This document shows positions 1 to 7,052 of a stretch of DNA of 64,000 bases, piece after piece. The notes beneath the pieces were generated by a model. That model worked only from the letters and a program-made list of their open reading frames with translations. It made no database searches and was not told the origin of the DNA. Position 1 is the first letter of the stretch, and the number at the start of each line of letters is the position of its first letter. This DNA is from Halalkalibacter krulwichiae. Its GTDB lineage: Bacteria > Bacillota > Bacilli > Bacillales > Bacillaceae_D. The stretch spans positions 2,441,501 through 2,505,500 of the forward strand of contig NZ_CP020814.1 in the NCBI RefSeq assembly GCF_002109385.1, in the 5' to 3' direction. The translations under genes were made by a program, and so were the position numbers.

Positions 1-99
1 ATAATCAATACCGATTACATTAACATTTTTCTGTTGAAGAAGTTGTTCACATAAATTTGAACCAATAAATCCAGCTGCACCTGTTACTAATATTTTCAT
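1..99 (-). CDS. NAD-dependent sugar epimerase, N-terminal part (runs off the left edge)
   Basis: Only the first 33 codons lie in the window. They begin MKILVTGAAGFIGSNL, the Rossmann GxxGxxG start of the extended SDR family (UDP-glucuronate or UDP-glucose 4-epimerase type). The start ATG overlaps the stop of the UDP-glucose dehydrogenase gene by four bases (ATGA), so the two are translationally coupled. That pairing suggests conversion of UDP-glucuronate to another sugar nucleotide for a wall or surface polymer, as in the ytcA-ytcB arrangement of B. subtilis. The exact substrate cannot be judged from this fragment. Confidence 0.8.
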   Translation of the reverse strand, partial: MKILVTGAAGFIGSNLCEQLLQQKNVNVIGIDY

Positions 100-1370
100 G
101 ATCTAGCCACCCCTATATATGTTAACCCATGGTGTTTAATAACTCTTGGACTTAAACAATTACGGCAATCTAGTAATAGATCTCCTGCCATTCTATTTGT
201 CACTTGATTCCAATCAGCCTGTAAAAAATGTGGCAAGTCTGTTGCGATGATTAATGCACTTGCATGTTCTACTGATTTATATAGATCGTCATGTAATGTA
301 GCACTTTTAATATGTGTTACAACCGGATCATAGACATGAACTTCTGCTCCTTCTTCTACTAAACGTTCAATTAGTTTCATAGCTGGGGAATGACTATTAT
401 CATCGCTATTTGGATTGAAAGCCGCTCCCCATACCGTTATTTTCGTTGACTTTATTTGTTGTAGTTCTTTTAACTTGTCAAGATATACATCAACTAAACG
501 ATCATTAATTTTTTGGGCTGCTTGAAGGAGATAAGGAGGAGTGCCACGTTCTAAAGACTGGTTTCCAAGTGAAGCTAAGTCTAATGGAAGACAAGAACCA
601 CCATAACCTAAACCAGCTTGTAACAAATGAGGTCCAATTCTTGGGTCTGTCCCTAGTCCAAGGGCAACGTCATTAATATCGACTTTGTACGAATCACTAA
701 TTTGCGCTAGTTCATTAATAAAAGCCAATTTCACTGCTAAAAACGCATTAGATGCATATTTAATCATTTCTGCACCATTTAGATTTGTGATAATCATAGG
801 GGCATCAATTTTCTGGTACAACTTCTGCAGGATCGTAATCGGTTTTGGATTATCGACACCTAATACAATTTTGTCAGGATGTAACATATCAGCAATCGCT
901 GTTCCTTCCCTTACAAATTCCGGGTTCGAAACAACATCGAAATATTCTCTTCCAAGTCCCCCTTCTTCAAACATATTTATCATTTGTTCATTCGTTCCAA
1001 TAGGTACTGTACACTTCGTTAGAATGACTTTATAAGAATCTATTAATGGAATAAGATCTTTTGCTACATCTAAATAAAAAGTTAGGTTTGTACTTTTATC
1101 CATGCCTCGTTCGGTTGTTACCGTGATAAAAACAATTGTACTTTTCTTCACCGCTTCCTTGAAATTTGTCGTAAATTTTAATGTCCCTCGTTCGGTATTT
1201 TTTAAAATAAGCGACTCTAAGCCAGGTTCGTAGATAGAGCTTTTACCATCTAGTAATCTCTTTATCTTTTCATTGTCATAATCTACACAAAACACTTTAT
1301 GTCCAAAGTCGGCTAATACAGCTGAAGTCGTTAATCCAACATAATCTGCGCCAATCACACATACATTCAT
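96..1370 (-). CDS. UDP-glucose 6-dehydrogenase family protein with an altered cofactor site
   Basis: This 424-residue protein has the length and layout of UDP-glucose/GDP-mannose dehydrogenases, which oxidise UDP-glucose to UDP-glucuronate with two NAD. The catalytic set is present: Lys204, Asn208, Cys260 in GYGGSC and Asp264. The cofactor half is unusual. The dinucleotide motif reads GADYVGL, with Asp9 where the family has Gly (GxGYVG), and the usual VGTP loop reads VTTE. FPKD after the catalytic Cys reads LPLD. The gene overlaps the epimerase start by four bases. A neighbouring GalU-type gene on the other strand would supply UDP-glucose. It may be a specialised paralogue like YtcA or a weakened enzyme; activity cannot be assumed. 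Confidence 0.85.
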   Translation of the reverse strand: MNVCVIGADYVGLTTSAVLADFGHKVFCVDYDNEKIKRLLDGKSSIYEPGLESLILKNTERGTLKFTTNFKEAVKKSTIVFITVTTERGMDKSTNLTFYLDVAKDLIPLIDSYKVILTKCTVPIGTNEQMINMFEEGGLGREYFDVVSNPEFVREGTAIADMLHPDKIVLGVDNPKPITILQKLYQKIDAPMIITNLNGAEMIKYASNAFLAVKLAFINELAQISDSYKVDINDVALGLGTDPRIGPHLLQAGLGYGGSCLPLDLASLGNQSLERGTPPYLLQAAQKINDRLVDVYLDKLKELQQIKSTKITVWGAAFNPNSDDNSHSPAMKLIERLVEEGAEVHVYDPVVTHIKSATLHDDLYKSVEHASALIIATDLPHFLQADWNQVTNRMAGDLLLDCRNCLSPRVIKHHGLTYIGVARS

Positions 1371-1554
1371 AGCTTCGACTCCTCACAATAAGATAAAACC
1401 CAATTTTTATATCTTATTAGAAGCCATAAAGATGAGTGTCGGCTAATAGCCTATATGTGTAAACGCCCTTTTAAAAATGGACTACTTCCAAATACTCATT
1501 TAAGAGAATAAGATATCAAGACTAATAAGCACTTTCAAAAAAGGGAGGGGAATC

Positions 1555-2361
1555 ATGCATATTAAGAAGGCCATTATACCTGCTGCTGGTTACGGAACTA
1601 GAAGCCTCCCGATTACAAAAGTAATCCCAAAAGAAATGTTTCCGATTAAAGGAAAACCAGCTATACATTATATCGTCGAAGAAGCGATTACTGCTGGAAT
1701 TGAAGAAATTTTGATTATCGTTTCCCGAAATAAAAATATGATTATTGATTACTTTGACCGATCACTTGAATTAGAATCGTTTCTAGAAAAGAGCAATAAG
1801 CTTCATCTATTAAAAAAGCTCTCCTTACCAAATATTCACATACAATATACACGTCAACCCTTTGCCCGTGGACTTGGTGATGCTATTTCATTAGGTGAGC
1901 CGTTTGTGAACAATGAACCGTTTGCTGTCCTGCTCCCCGATGACATCTTTTTAGGAGCTAGTTTAAATGAACTTATAGATGTATATAAAGAAACCCAAAA
2001 GAGTGTAATTGGAATACAATCTGTTGCTGAATCCGAGCTCCATCAATACGGCGTCATTGCTGGAAAACAACTAGGTACACATTTGTATCAAGTTACAGAT
2101 CTTGTTGAAAAACCACAAACATCTCCTCCTTCGAAATTAGCAGTCGTCGGTCGCTATGTTCTAAATCCTGACATATTTACTTACTTACAAAAAGTAAAAC
2201 CTGGTAGAGGTGGAGAGATTCAACTTACAGATGCATTGCAATTAATGGTTTCTGACCTCGACTGTTATGGCCGTGAATTAAATGGAAAACGCTATGATAT
2301 CGGTAAGGATATTGACTATTTTGAGCTATTAAAAAAGGTATACAATCAGAATAATCATTAA
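1555..2361 (+). CDS. galU: UTP--glucose-1-phosphate uridylyltransferase (GalU/GtaB/YtdA family)
   Basis: The 268-residue cytoplasmic enzyme makes UDP-glucose from UTP and glucose-1-phosphate. The N-terminus carries the nucleotide-binding signature AAGYGTRSLPITK followed by PKEMFPI, and VEKP and GEIQLTDAL motifs follow near residues 182 and 222. The start has a strong ribosome site, GGGAGGGG, seven bases upstream. It is transcribed away from the dehydrogenase gene and ends in a clear terminator. Its length is closer to YtdA than to the longer GtaB. With the dehydrogenase and epimerase it forms a UDP-sugar supply cluster. Confidence 0.92.
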   Translation: MHIKKAIIPAAGYGTRSLPITKVIPKEMFPIKGKPAIHYIVEEAITAGIEEILIIVSRNKNMIIDYFDRSLELESFLEKSNKLHLLKKLSLPNIHIQYTRQPFARGLGDAISLGEPFVNNEPFAVLLPDDIFLGASLNELIDVYKETQKSVIGIQSVAESELHQYGVIAGKQLGTHLYQVTDLVEKPQTSPPSKLAVVGRYVLNPDIFTYLQKVKPGRGGEIQLTDALQLMVSDLDCYGRELNGKRYDIGKDIDYFELLKKVYNQNNH

Positions 2362-2363
2362 AA

Positions 2364-2396
2364 AAACAGGTTCAACCACTTCCGTTGAACCTGTTT
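2364..2396 (+). terminator. Rho-independent terminator of galU
   Basis: A perfect 13-bp stem (AAACAGGTTCAAC with its complement) closes on a 7-nt loop two bases after the galU stop. Its A and T flanks let it also serve the small gene on the opposite strand. Confidence 0.85.
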
Positions 2397-2397
2397 G

Positions 2398-2511
2398 CTA
2401 TAAATTCTCTCGTCGCTTAAGAGTCCTTTTAATAAACTGCCAAGAGAAATATAATGCTATAACCATAAGCAACTTAATCGTAATCGCGAAAATGACCGTT
2501 TCTTTCGTCAC
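2398..2511 (-). CDS. Small single-span membrane protein (37 aa)
   Basis: A short frame starts at GTG and encodes MTKETVIFAITIKLL, a hydrophobic span, then a very basic tail (KRTLKRREN). GAGAGG lies about ten bases upstream of the start. The gene converges on the galU terminator. I do not recognise the family; the topology suggests a small membrane peptide with a positive cytoplasmic tail. The coding call rests on the reading frame, the membrane pattern and a moderate ribosome site only. Confidence 0.4.
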   Translation of the reverse strand: MTKETVIFAITIKLLMVIALYFSWQFIKRTLKRRENL

Positions 2512-2757
2512 TATTTTATCGCCTCTCTTTCTTAATAAGGATTGACGAGCTTTGTTTTTTCTATTCATCTAATAAATAAAAACACTAAAAGCAACAATCA
2601 AGCATAAATTGTCTAATTCTGAATATGATGCTAATTGTCATATACATTTGTTACGTTTACTTTTTTTAAAAATGGTTAAACTAGTAATGGAGGTTTCATT
2701 TACCTTAACATTAACTTAAACAGACACGTCAATATTCCTTTAAAGGAGCTGATTAGT

Positions 2758-2955
2758 ATGAAGAGATTCCATGTTTTCGTAGAATTTATAAGCGGAATAA
2801 AAATTGATTTCACTACTAAGTCAGATATTAGAAAGGAAATGTTTCGCCAAAAGATTGACGGTGAGGATTGTATCGTAACAGATGACAATATTGTCTTAAA
2901 TGTCTCTAAAATAAAGGCCTTAAAGATTCAAAAGGTTAACCGATATACAGCTTAA
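2758..2955 (+). CDS. Conserved-looking small protein of unknown function (65 aa)
   Basis: The frame begins MKRFHVFVEFISGIK and contains a mixed charged region (SDIRKEMFRQKIDGED) and a C-terminal ISK/KALKIQ stretch, compatible with a small beta-rich fold. AAGGAG lies eight bases before the ATG. It stands alone, just outside the left junction of the integrated element, and ends in a strong bidirectional terminator that also served the original queF gene. No motif identifies a function. Confidence 0.7.
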   Translation: MKRFHVFVEFISGIKIDFTTKSDIRKEMFRQKIDGEDCIVTDDNIVLNVSKIKALKIQKVNRYTA

Positions 2956-2961
2956 TAACAA

Positions 2962-2995
2962 AGAAAGGCAGGAATCATTAGATTCCTGCCTTTCT
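2962..2995. terminator. Bidirectional terminator at the host side of the left junction
   Basis: A perfect 15-bp stem (AGAAAGGCAGGAATC with its complement) closes on ATTA. The last bases of the right arm are also the first bases of the 227-bp repeat, so the repeat begins inside the original queF terminator. Confidence 0.85.
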
Positions 2996-3215
2996 ACTTT
3001 TATCTATTATCTACCGTTTCCGGATACAAGTCATGGTTCATCATGCGGTATTCAGCCATTTTTTCATACTTTGTTCCAGGCTTGCCATAATTTGTATAAG
3101 GATCGATGCTAATACCACCACGCGGGGTAAACTTTCCCCATACTTCAATATATCGCGGATCCATTAACTCAATTAAATCATTCATAATAATATTCATACA
3201 ATCTTCGTGGAAATC
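2989..3215. repeat. Left copy (attL side) of the 227-bp perfect direct repeat
   Basis: This block matches 35411-35637 base for base (offset 32,422). It starts at CCTTTCTACTTTT, covers the queF stop codon and the last 71 codons or so of queF, and ends at GGAAATC. Identity stops abruptly on both sides. It marks the left end of the integrated element. Confidence 0.97.
3000..3215 (-). pseudogene. queF 3' remnant left behind by integration
   Basis: The frame encodes the last 71 residues of QueF, from [13 protein letters not shown] to the stop, identical to the end of the full gene at 35422-35919. The frame continues upstream into element DNA ([10 protein letters not shown]) just after the integrase stop, with only a TTG and no ribosome site. 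The catalytic Cys and Asp are absent, so it cannot be active. It is the displaced 3' end of the host gene. Confidence 0.93.
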
Positions 3216-3254
3216 AAAGAACTGCAAACCTAGTTGTATCAACAGATTGAGAAA

Positions 3255-4421
3255 TTACTGATTATGTTGGTTGCTTTTATGGTCACTTAATTTGAACAAA
3301 TCATCAAATTTACTTATCGCTTCACGCTGCATAGATGGCAAAGCGTGGCTATAGACTCCTAGGGTAATATTCACATTTTTATGCCCCAGCCTCTCTTGAA
3401 TTATCTTAGGGTTGACATTCTTAGAAAGTAAGTATGTTGAATGTGTATGCCTTAAATCATGCAATCTAATCTTTGGTAAATTTAATTGTTCAATTGTTAC
3501 CTTAAAAGCCCTCCTGAAATTGTTAGGATGTACCCAATTACCAGTTTGTGTACAAACAACTAAATCATACTTGAGATAAGTATTACCTACAATTTTTATT
3601 TCATTTTCAAGGAACGATTTATGTTGCTTCAAAGACTCTACTAAAGAATCAGAAATATAAATAACTCTAATTGCAGAAGTGGTTTTTCCTTCATCAACAA
3701 AATTATAACTGTTATTATCATTTCTAGCTAATGTTTGTCGAACATATATCATTTTATTTTCAAGGTCAACATCTTTCCATCTTAGTCCAAGAACTTCTGA
3801 CATTCTCATACCTGTTTGAATTGATATACTAAAACCTATGAAATGTCTGGTTATATTGAGAATCTTGTTCGGTGCATCTAAGAATTTATAAATATCTTCT
3901 TCATCCCAAACACGAATCTTTTTAACTTCTCTAGGTAGCGAGATATCTGACAAAACATCTTCCTTTAACAATCCTTTTCTCATTGCCTTTTTAAGCACCT
4001 CAGCAACTACCCCATAAGCTGATCTTATTGTTGCAGGTGCTAACCCTCTTTCTTTATGTAAAGTCATGATATAGCTCTGTATTAGCTCCTCGCCTATGTC
4101 CTTGACTTTGACTTCACCTAAATAAGGGAGAATATTGTAATTTAATTGTTCTTGATAATTCCTAATTGTACTTGGTCTTAATTTTACTTTCTTAGCTTCA
4201 AACCACTTATTAATAAAGGATTCAAGCTTGAAATTATTAGAGTTTACAACGTTATTGTTATTCTCTAAATCTAATTTCAATTTCGATAAAGCAAGTTCAG
4301 CTTCCTTTTTACTACTGAATCCCCTTCGTTTAAGTTGTTTTCTTTTTCCTGTCTCAGGATCTTTGGCTATATTTAATACAAAGTAATACTTTCCACTTTC
4401 ATCTTTTTTTATAGAAGCCAT
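3255..4421 (-). CDS. int: Tyrosine site-specific recombinase (phage integrase)
   Basis: The 388-residue protein has an arm-binding N-terminal domain (YYFVLNI, KRKQLKRRGF), a SAM-like core-binding domain from about residue 65, and a catalytic domain with Arg206 (TGMRMSEVLGLRW), His321 and Arg324 (HDLRH), His347 (LGHKN) and the nucleophile Tyr357 (GVYSH). GAGGTGA precedes the ATG. Its stop is 40 bp from the left repeat, the usual place for an integrase acting on that site. A 15-bp sequence just upstream of its start recurs inverted at the other end of the element and may be an arm site or an autoregulatory site. Confidence 0.96.
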   Translation of the reverse strand: MASIKKDESGKYYFVLNIAKDPETGKRKQLKRRGFSSKKEAELALSKLKLDLENNNNVVNSNNFKLESFINKWFEAKKVKLRPSTIRNYQEQLNYNILPYLGEVKVKDIGEELIQSYIMTLHKERGLAPATIRSAYGVVAEVLKKAMRKGLLKEDVLSDISLPREVKKIRVWDEEDIYKFLDAPNKILNITRHFIGFSISIQTGMRMSEVLGLRWKDVDLENKMIYVRQTLARNDNNSYNFVDEGKTTSAIRVIYISDSLVESLKQHKSFLENEIKIVGNTYLKYDLVVCTQTGNWVHPNNFRRAFKVTIEQLNLPKIRLHDLRHTHSTYLLSKNVNPKIIQERLGHKNVNITLGVYSHALPSMQREAISKFDDLFKLSDHKSNQHNQ

Positions 4422-4436
4422 AACGTCACCTCGAAT

Positions 4437-4451
4437 GAAGTGACCAACTAA
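4437..4451 (-). promoter_or_regulatory. Candidate integrase arm-type site upstream of int
   Basis: GAAGTGACCAACTAA is the exact reverse complement of TTAGTTGGTCACTTC at 35357-35371. In the circular form the two would flank the core on opposite sides, as arm sites do. The inner TGGTCAC also occurs at 3280-3286, 35393-35399 and 35405-35411. Confidence 0.5.
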
Positions 4452-4478
4452 CCGTTACTAATAAATTTTATCAAAATA

Positions 4479-4709
4479 TCAAGCTGAAATATACTCCTCT
4501 AAATAATCAATATCTCCCATAACTTCTTTATAAGGAACATACTCACATCCTACACAATCATATTCCTCTAAAATCTCATCTTTTTTCATTGTTAATTTTA
4601 AAATAAACAACCCTTCTTCTACTTCCACAGCACCTTCAATTGAGTCTGGAAAATTTCTTAAATCCTCAAGTGTGTTAATTCCTTCGATTTTGTAGTTTGT
4701 CTTTTGCAT
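4479..4709 (-). CDS. Small acidic element protein of unknown function (76 aa)
   Basis: The frame starts MQKTNYKIEGINTLED with AGGAGG nine bases upstream. It is strongly acidic and ends DIDYLEEYISA. One CVGC pair near residue 53 hints at a metal site but is isolated. It lies between the integrase and a divergently oriented HTH gene, the position of recombination or lysogeny accessories. I do not recognise a family. Confidence 0.65.
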   Translation of the reverse strand: MQKTNYKIEGINTLEDLRNFPDSIEGAVEVEEGLFILKLTMKKDEILEEYDCVGCEYVPYKEVMGDIDYLEEYISA

Positions 4710-4839
4710 TATTGATTGCCTCCTAGAATGTAATATTTTGATTTCTTAATAAAGAATATAACGGCAGACGATAAACGTCAAGAATTATTTCCCTGTTGAT
4801 AAAAATAATGTATAATATTAATAAAGGATGGGGATATAA

Positions 4840-5076
4840 ATGATTAAATTCAAATTAAGAGAATTATTACATAAGCATGATATCACTAGAAATGCACTTG
4901 CTCGTGAAGCTAAGGTTAGACCAAATCTTATTTATGAAATCTGTGATAACCAAACAAAGCGTATTGAGGTAAAAACATTGAATCAGCTTGTTTCAACCCT
5001 TAGAAAAATGACAAACACAGATATAAATATTACTGACATCTTCGAATATATTGAAGAAAAAACAAAAAACGACTAA
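4840..5076 (+). CDS. Cro/CI-type HTH regulator (78 aa)
   Basis: Residues 5-55 (LRELLHKHDITRNALAREA to KTLNQLVSTL) form a compact lambda-repressor-like helix-turn-helix with no other domain. GGATGGGG precedes the ATG and a TATAAT -10 box lies at 4811-4816; no good -35 is visible. It is divergent from the integrase group, so it may control int or the early switch. Its last codons form one arm of a terminator shared with the lipoprotein gene on the other strand. Confidence 0.85.
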   Translation: MIKFKLRELLHKHDITRNALAREAKVRPNLIYEICDNQTKRIEVKTLNQLVSTLRKMTNTDINITDIFEYIEEKTKND

Positions 5077-5091
5077 ATTATTAGTCGTTTT
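5066..5091. terminator. Bidirectional terminator between convergent genes
   Basis: AAAACGACTAA and its complement TTAGTCGTTTT form an 11-bp stem with a 4-nt loop. The stem covers the last codons of the HTH gene and the last codons of the lipoprotein gene. Confidence 0.75.
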
Positions 5092-5524
5092 GAAAGCGAT
5101 CAGCCGTTATTCTAAAATCTTCTAGTCGTATTAAAGTTTCTGTAAGCTCATCTTCGCCTGTAGACTCAAGCGTGAAGATGTTATTACGAAAAGTCATTAT
5201 GGTACTCATTGTTTGTAGGATTATGATTCTCTCCTCTTGAGTGAAGCTGTCATGTAGTTCGTTTTGAAAAGTTTCTTCATTTACGAAATAAGTGGTTCTA
5301 AAGTGTGCAAAGTGCTCATTCTGCTCCTCTGCAGTATCTTCTTTTTTATCCATCATTTCCTCAATAATGTCAATTATCATATGAGCATCATTCCACAGAT
5401 TTTGATCAATAGTATCAGGTGATGTTCCGTACACACTCTCACTTGTAGAAGTAGCTCCACAGGCTGAGAGAAATAATACAACAATTATTATTAAAGAATA
5501 TACAAACTTAAACTTATTACTCAT
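5081..5524 (-). CDS. Element lipoprotein, copy 1
   Basis: The start is placed at ATG 5524 because GGAGGG lies eight bases upstream; a longer frame overlaps the previous gene. MSNKFKFVYSLI leads into a hydrophobic stretch and the lipobox LSACG, so the mature protein should be anchored outside the membrane through Cys. The rest is helical and acidic, ending RLEDFRITADRFQND. The protein at 10229-10612 has the same layout and a similar pattern (TQEERIIILQTM versus TEKEVAILENLA), so the two look like paralogues. It follows a small membrane protein gene with one base between. Function unknown; surface exposure suggests a lysogenic-conversion or superinfection-exclusion role. Confidence 0.75.
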   Translation of the reverse strand: MSNKFKFVYSLIIIVVLFLSACGATSTSESVYGTSPDTIDQNLWNDAHMIIDIIEEMMDKKEDTAEEQNEHFAHFRTTYFVNEETFQNELHDSFTQEERIIILQTMSTIMTFRNNIFTLESTGEDELTETLIRLEDFRITADRFQND

Positions 5525-5525
5525 C

Positions 5526-5972
5526 TTAAAGACCCTCCTCGAAACCATCGAGCCAGTCCTTAACTTCCGGATAGTCCAATAAGTTCAACTCTAAAACTTG
5601 ATTAGTATTCTCTCTGTCGATTTTTATCAAATGCTCTTTATTTCCTGCAATTACAATAAATTTATATGGGTAAGGAGTTGCAATTATTTCATTTACGTAT
5701 CTTTTCTTTTCCTTAAAAAAGTAGTCATGAATTTTTAATGTATCCTCTGCTTCTAAATCCCAATCAATTTTTCCCTTAGTATCAATTAACTTTGGTTCCC
5801 CTTCCATCTTACTTTCTGTATTATCAGTGGCACCAAATTGCTTATTCGACAATCCCAAAGATTGTTTTAAAAGTTGATTAGTCTCCGTTTGCCTTTCAAT
5901 TAATTCTGCAAAACCAATTAATATCATCCCCCCAACAAAAGCACTAGCAAAAATCAGAAAAAATATCCCCAA
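5526..5972 (-). CDS. Membrane-anchored protein of unknown function (148 aa)
   Basis: The frame starts at TTG inside the end of the preceding small gene, a 19-bp overlap that implies coupled translation. One membrane span (FFLIFASAFVGGMILIGFA) is followed by a short coiled segment (ERQTETNQLLKQSLG) and a soluble domain of about 90 residues with a PYKFIVIAGNKEHLIKI core. The fold is not recognised. It sits in a three-gene cassette: a 49-residue membrane protein, this protein, then a lipoprotein. Confidence 0.6.
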   Translation of the reverse strand: MGIFFLIFASAFVGGMILIGFAELIERQTETNQLLKQSLGLSNKQFGATDNTESKMEGEPKLIDTKGKIDWDLEAEDTLKIHDYFFKEKKRYVNEIIATPYPYKFIVIAGNKEHLIKIDRENTNQVLELNLLDYPEVKDWLDGFEEGL

Positions 5973-6103
5973 GAAACTTCATACCGAGTGGTATAGTACC
6001 CCACATCCACTGTACCGAACACGAATGCTAAAATTAATCCAGCTACCATTTCCCCAATTCCAATAAGGAAAAGTATTTTTGCTATCCTATTTTTATAATC
6101 CAA
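5954..6103 (-). CDS. 49-residue membrane protein, first gene of cassette 1
   Basis: The frame opens at TTG with GGGGTGG eight bases upstream and encodes MDYKNRIAKILFLIGIGEM followed by a hydrophobic span and a Tyr-rich tail ending WGYFF. It overlaps the next gene by 19 bp. Its leader and first codons closely resemble those at 11087 (GTGGTTCTTTTGGA followed by a YKN start), which supports the TTG start in both places. Function unknown. Confidence 0.55.
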   Translation of the reverse strand: MDYKNRIAKILFLIGIGEMVAGLILAFVFGTVDVGYYTTRYEVSWGYFF

Positions 6104-6132
6104 AAGAACCACCCCATATTTATTAATAATAA

Positions 6133-6146
6133 GAAAATTTTACCAT
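6133..6146 (-). promoter_or_regulatory. Shared extended -10 promoter candidate, cassette 1
   Basis: Read leftward the block is ATGGTAAAATTTTC, containing TGGTAAAAT, an extended -10 form. The identical 14 bases occur at 11117-11130 upstream of the second cassette. A -35 element is not convincing in either place. Confidence 0.45.
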
Positions 6147-6183
6147 ATAAACTCAAAAAAAGATTTAGAAAATTGTAAAAAGT

Positions 6184-6214
6184 AAATGGGTGCTTTTTCT
6201 TTAAGCACCCATTT
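6184..6214 (-). terminator. Terminator of the FtsK/Replic_Relax operon
   Basis: AAATGGGTGCT and AGCACCCATTT form an 11-bp stem followed on the minus strand by a T run, just after the 67-residue gene. Confidence 0.85.
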
Positions 6215-6225
6215 AGCAATTCACT

Positions 6226-6429
6226 TTATCCATTTTTCCATACATTCTTTTCCATCCACTCGTTATAGACTTCCTGTATTGTCCGGTTTTCCGTACACTC
6301 CCTCTCGAATACATTATTTTTAATATCATACTCAATCAATCTCTTCACATAGTCGGTAAAGTTATGTTGTAAAGCATGATCAAGTAAATGCTTTTCATTA
6401 TCTTCAAAATGTACATGCTTACGCTTCAT
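6226..6429 (-). CDS. Small charged protein, last gene of the FtsK operon (67 aa)
   Basis: The protein is rich in His, Glu and Lys (MKRKHVHFEDNEKHLLDHAL) and predicted helical, with a DYVKRLIEYDIKNNVFE segment resembling a small DNA-binding or dimerisation unit. Its ATG overlaps the stop of the Replic_Relax gene by four bases, so it is co-translated with it. The operon ends 12 bases later in a terminator. Family not recognised. Confidence 0.65.
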   Translation of the reverse strand: MKRKHVHFEDNEKHLLDHALQHNFTDYVKRLIEYDIKNNVFERECTENRTIQEVYNEWMEKNVWKNG

Positions 6430-7052
6430 GTTGCATCTCTCCTTGTTTGATTCAACATGTTTCTAATTAGATCACTAATACTTTTCACTTGAATAACAGG
6501 AAATTCATCAACCTCAATTTTGTATTTTTTATTTGTAATAATTAATACATAAGGGAAAACAATCTCCCTCCCCTTTTGCCAACTTTCATTGTGCCAATCG
6601 TTACTATTGAAATATTCTTTATATCGCTGTATCTTTGCTTTCATTACCTTCTCAGAGTAAATAGAGTTTTGAATTTCCAAGAAAAATGGATAATGATTAA
6701 ATTCAAAGAAAGCATCCGGCTCAACAGTACCTTTCTTCCCATACTTAGGCTCAGTATGAAACTCTTTTAGTAGTCCAGTAACTTTTAACTCTATATAAGG
6801 ATCAGCAATACTTAAAAAATGATCGACTTTCTGAGAATCCTTTTTCATTCCTGAATTAGCTGGAAAATAAACATATGGCTGTCTGTTTACATTTGCTTTT
6901 ATATACCCTCTATCTCTTAATCGTTTCAAAGCATAATTAGCATTAGTAATCGGATTCTTTAAATGACCATAAAACAGTTTTGCAACCTGATCACGACTTA
7001 AACAACGGAACTCTTCAAGGCTTCTCAAGATGCTTTTGTCTCGTTGCTTCAC
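6426..7052 (-). CDS. Replication-relaxation (Replic_Relax) family protein
   Basis: The 208-residue protein begins with a winged-helix-like segment (DKSILRSLEEFRCLSRDQVAKLFY, ALKRLRDRGYIK) and continues into a beta domain with FFLEIQNS and YPYVLIITNKKY-type strands, the pattern of Replic_Relax proteins found beside FtsK-like genes in Bacillus phages and plasmids. The GTG start shares its G with the TAG stop of the ftsK-like gene, and GGAGGAG lies upstream. Role inferred from context: DNA handling together with the translocase. Confidence 0.75.
   Translation of the reverse strand: MKQRDKSILRSLEEFRCLSRDQVAKLFYGHLKNPITNANYALKRLRDRGYIKANVNRQPYVYFPANSGMKKDSQKVDHFLSIADPYIELKVTGLLKEFHTEPKYGKKGTVEPDAFFEFNHYPFFLEIQNSIYSEKVMKAKIQRYKEYFNSNDWHNESWQKGREIVFPYVLIITNKKYKIEVDEFPVIQVKSISDLIRNMLNQTRRDAT

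Noticed and set aside
3000..3242. Functional second QueF from the 80-codon frame at the left junction
   Set aside because: It lacks the catalytic Cys and Asp, has no ribosome site, and is the displaced 3' end of queF.
4796..4816. TTGATA and TATAAT as a sigma-A promoter for the HTH gene at 4840
   Set aside because: The two boxes are only nine bases apart, so they cannot be one -35/-10 pair; only the -10 box is kept.
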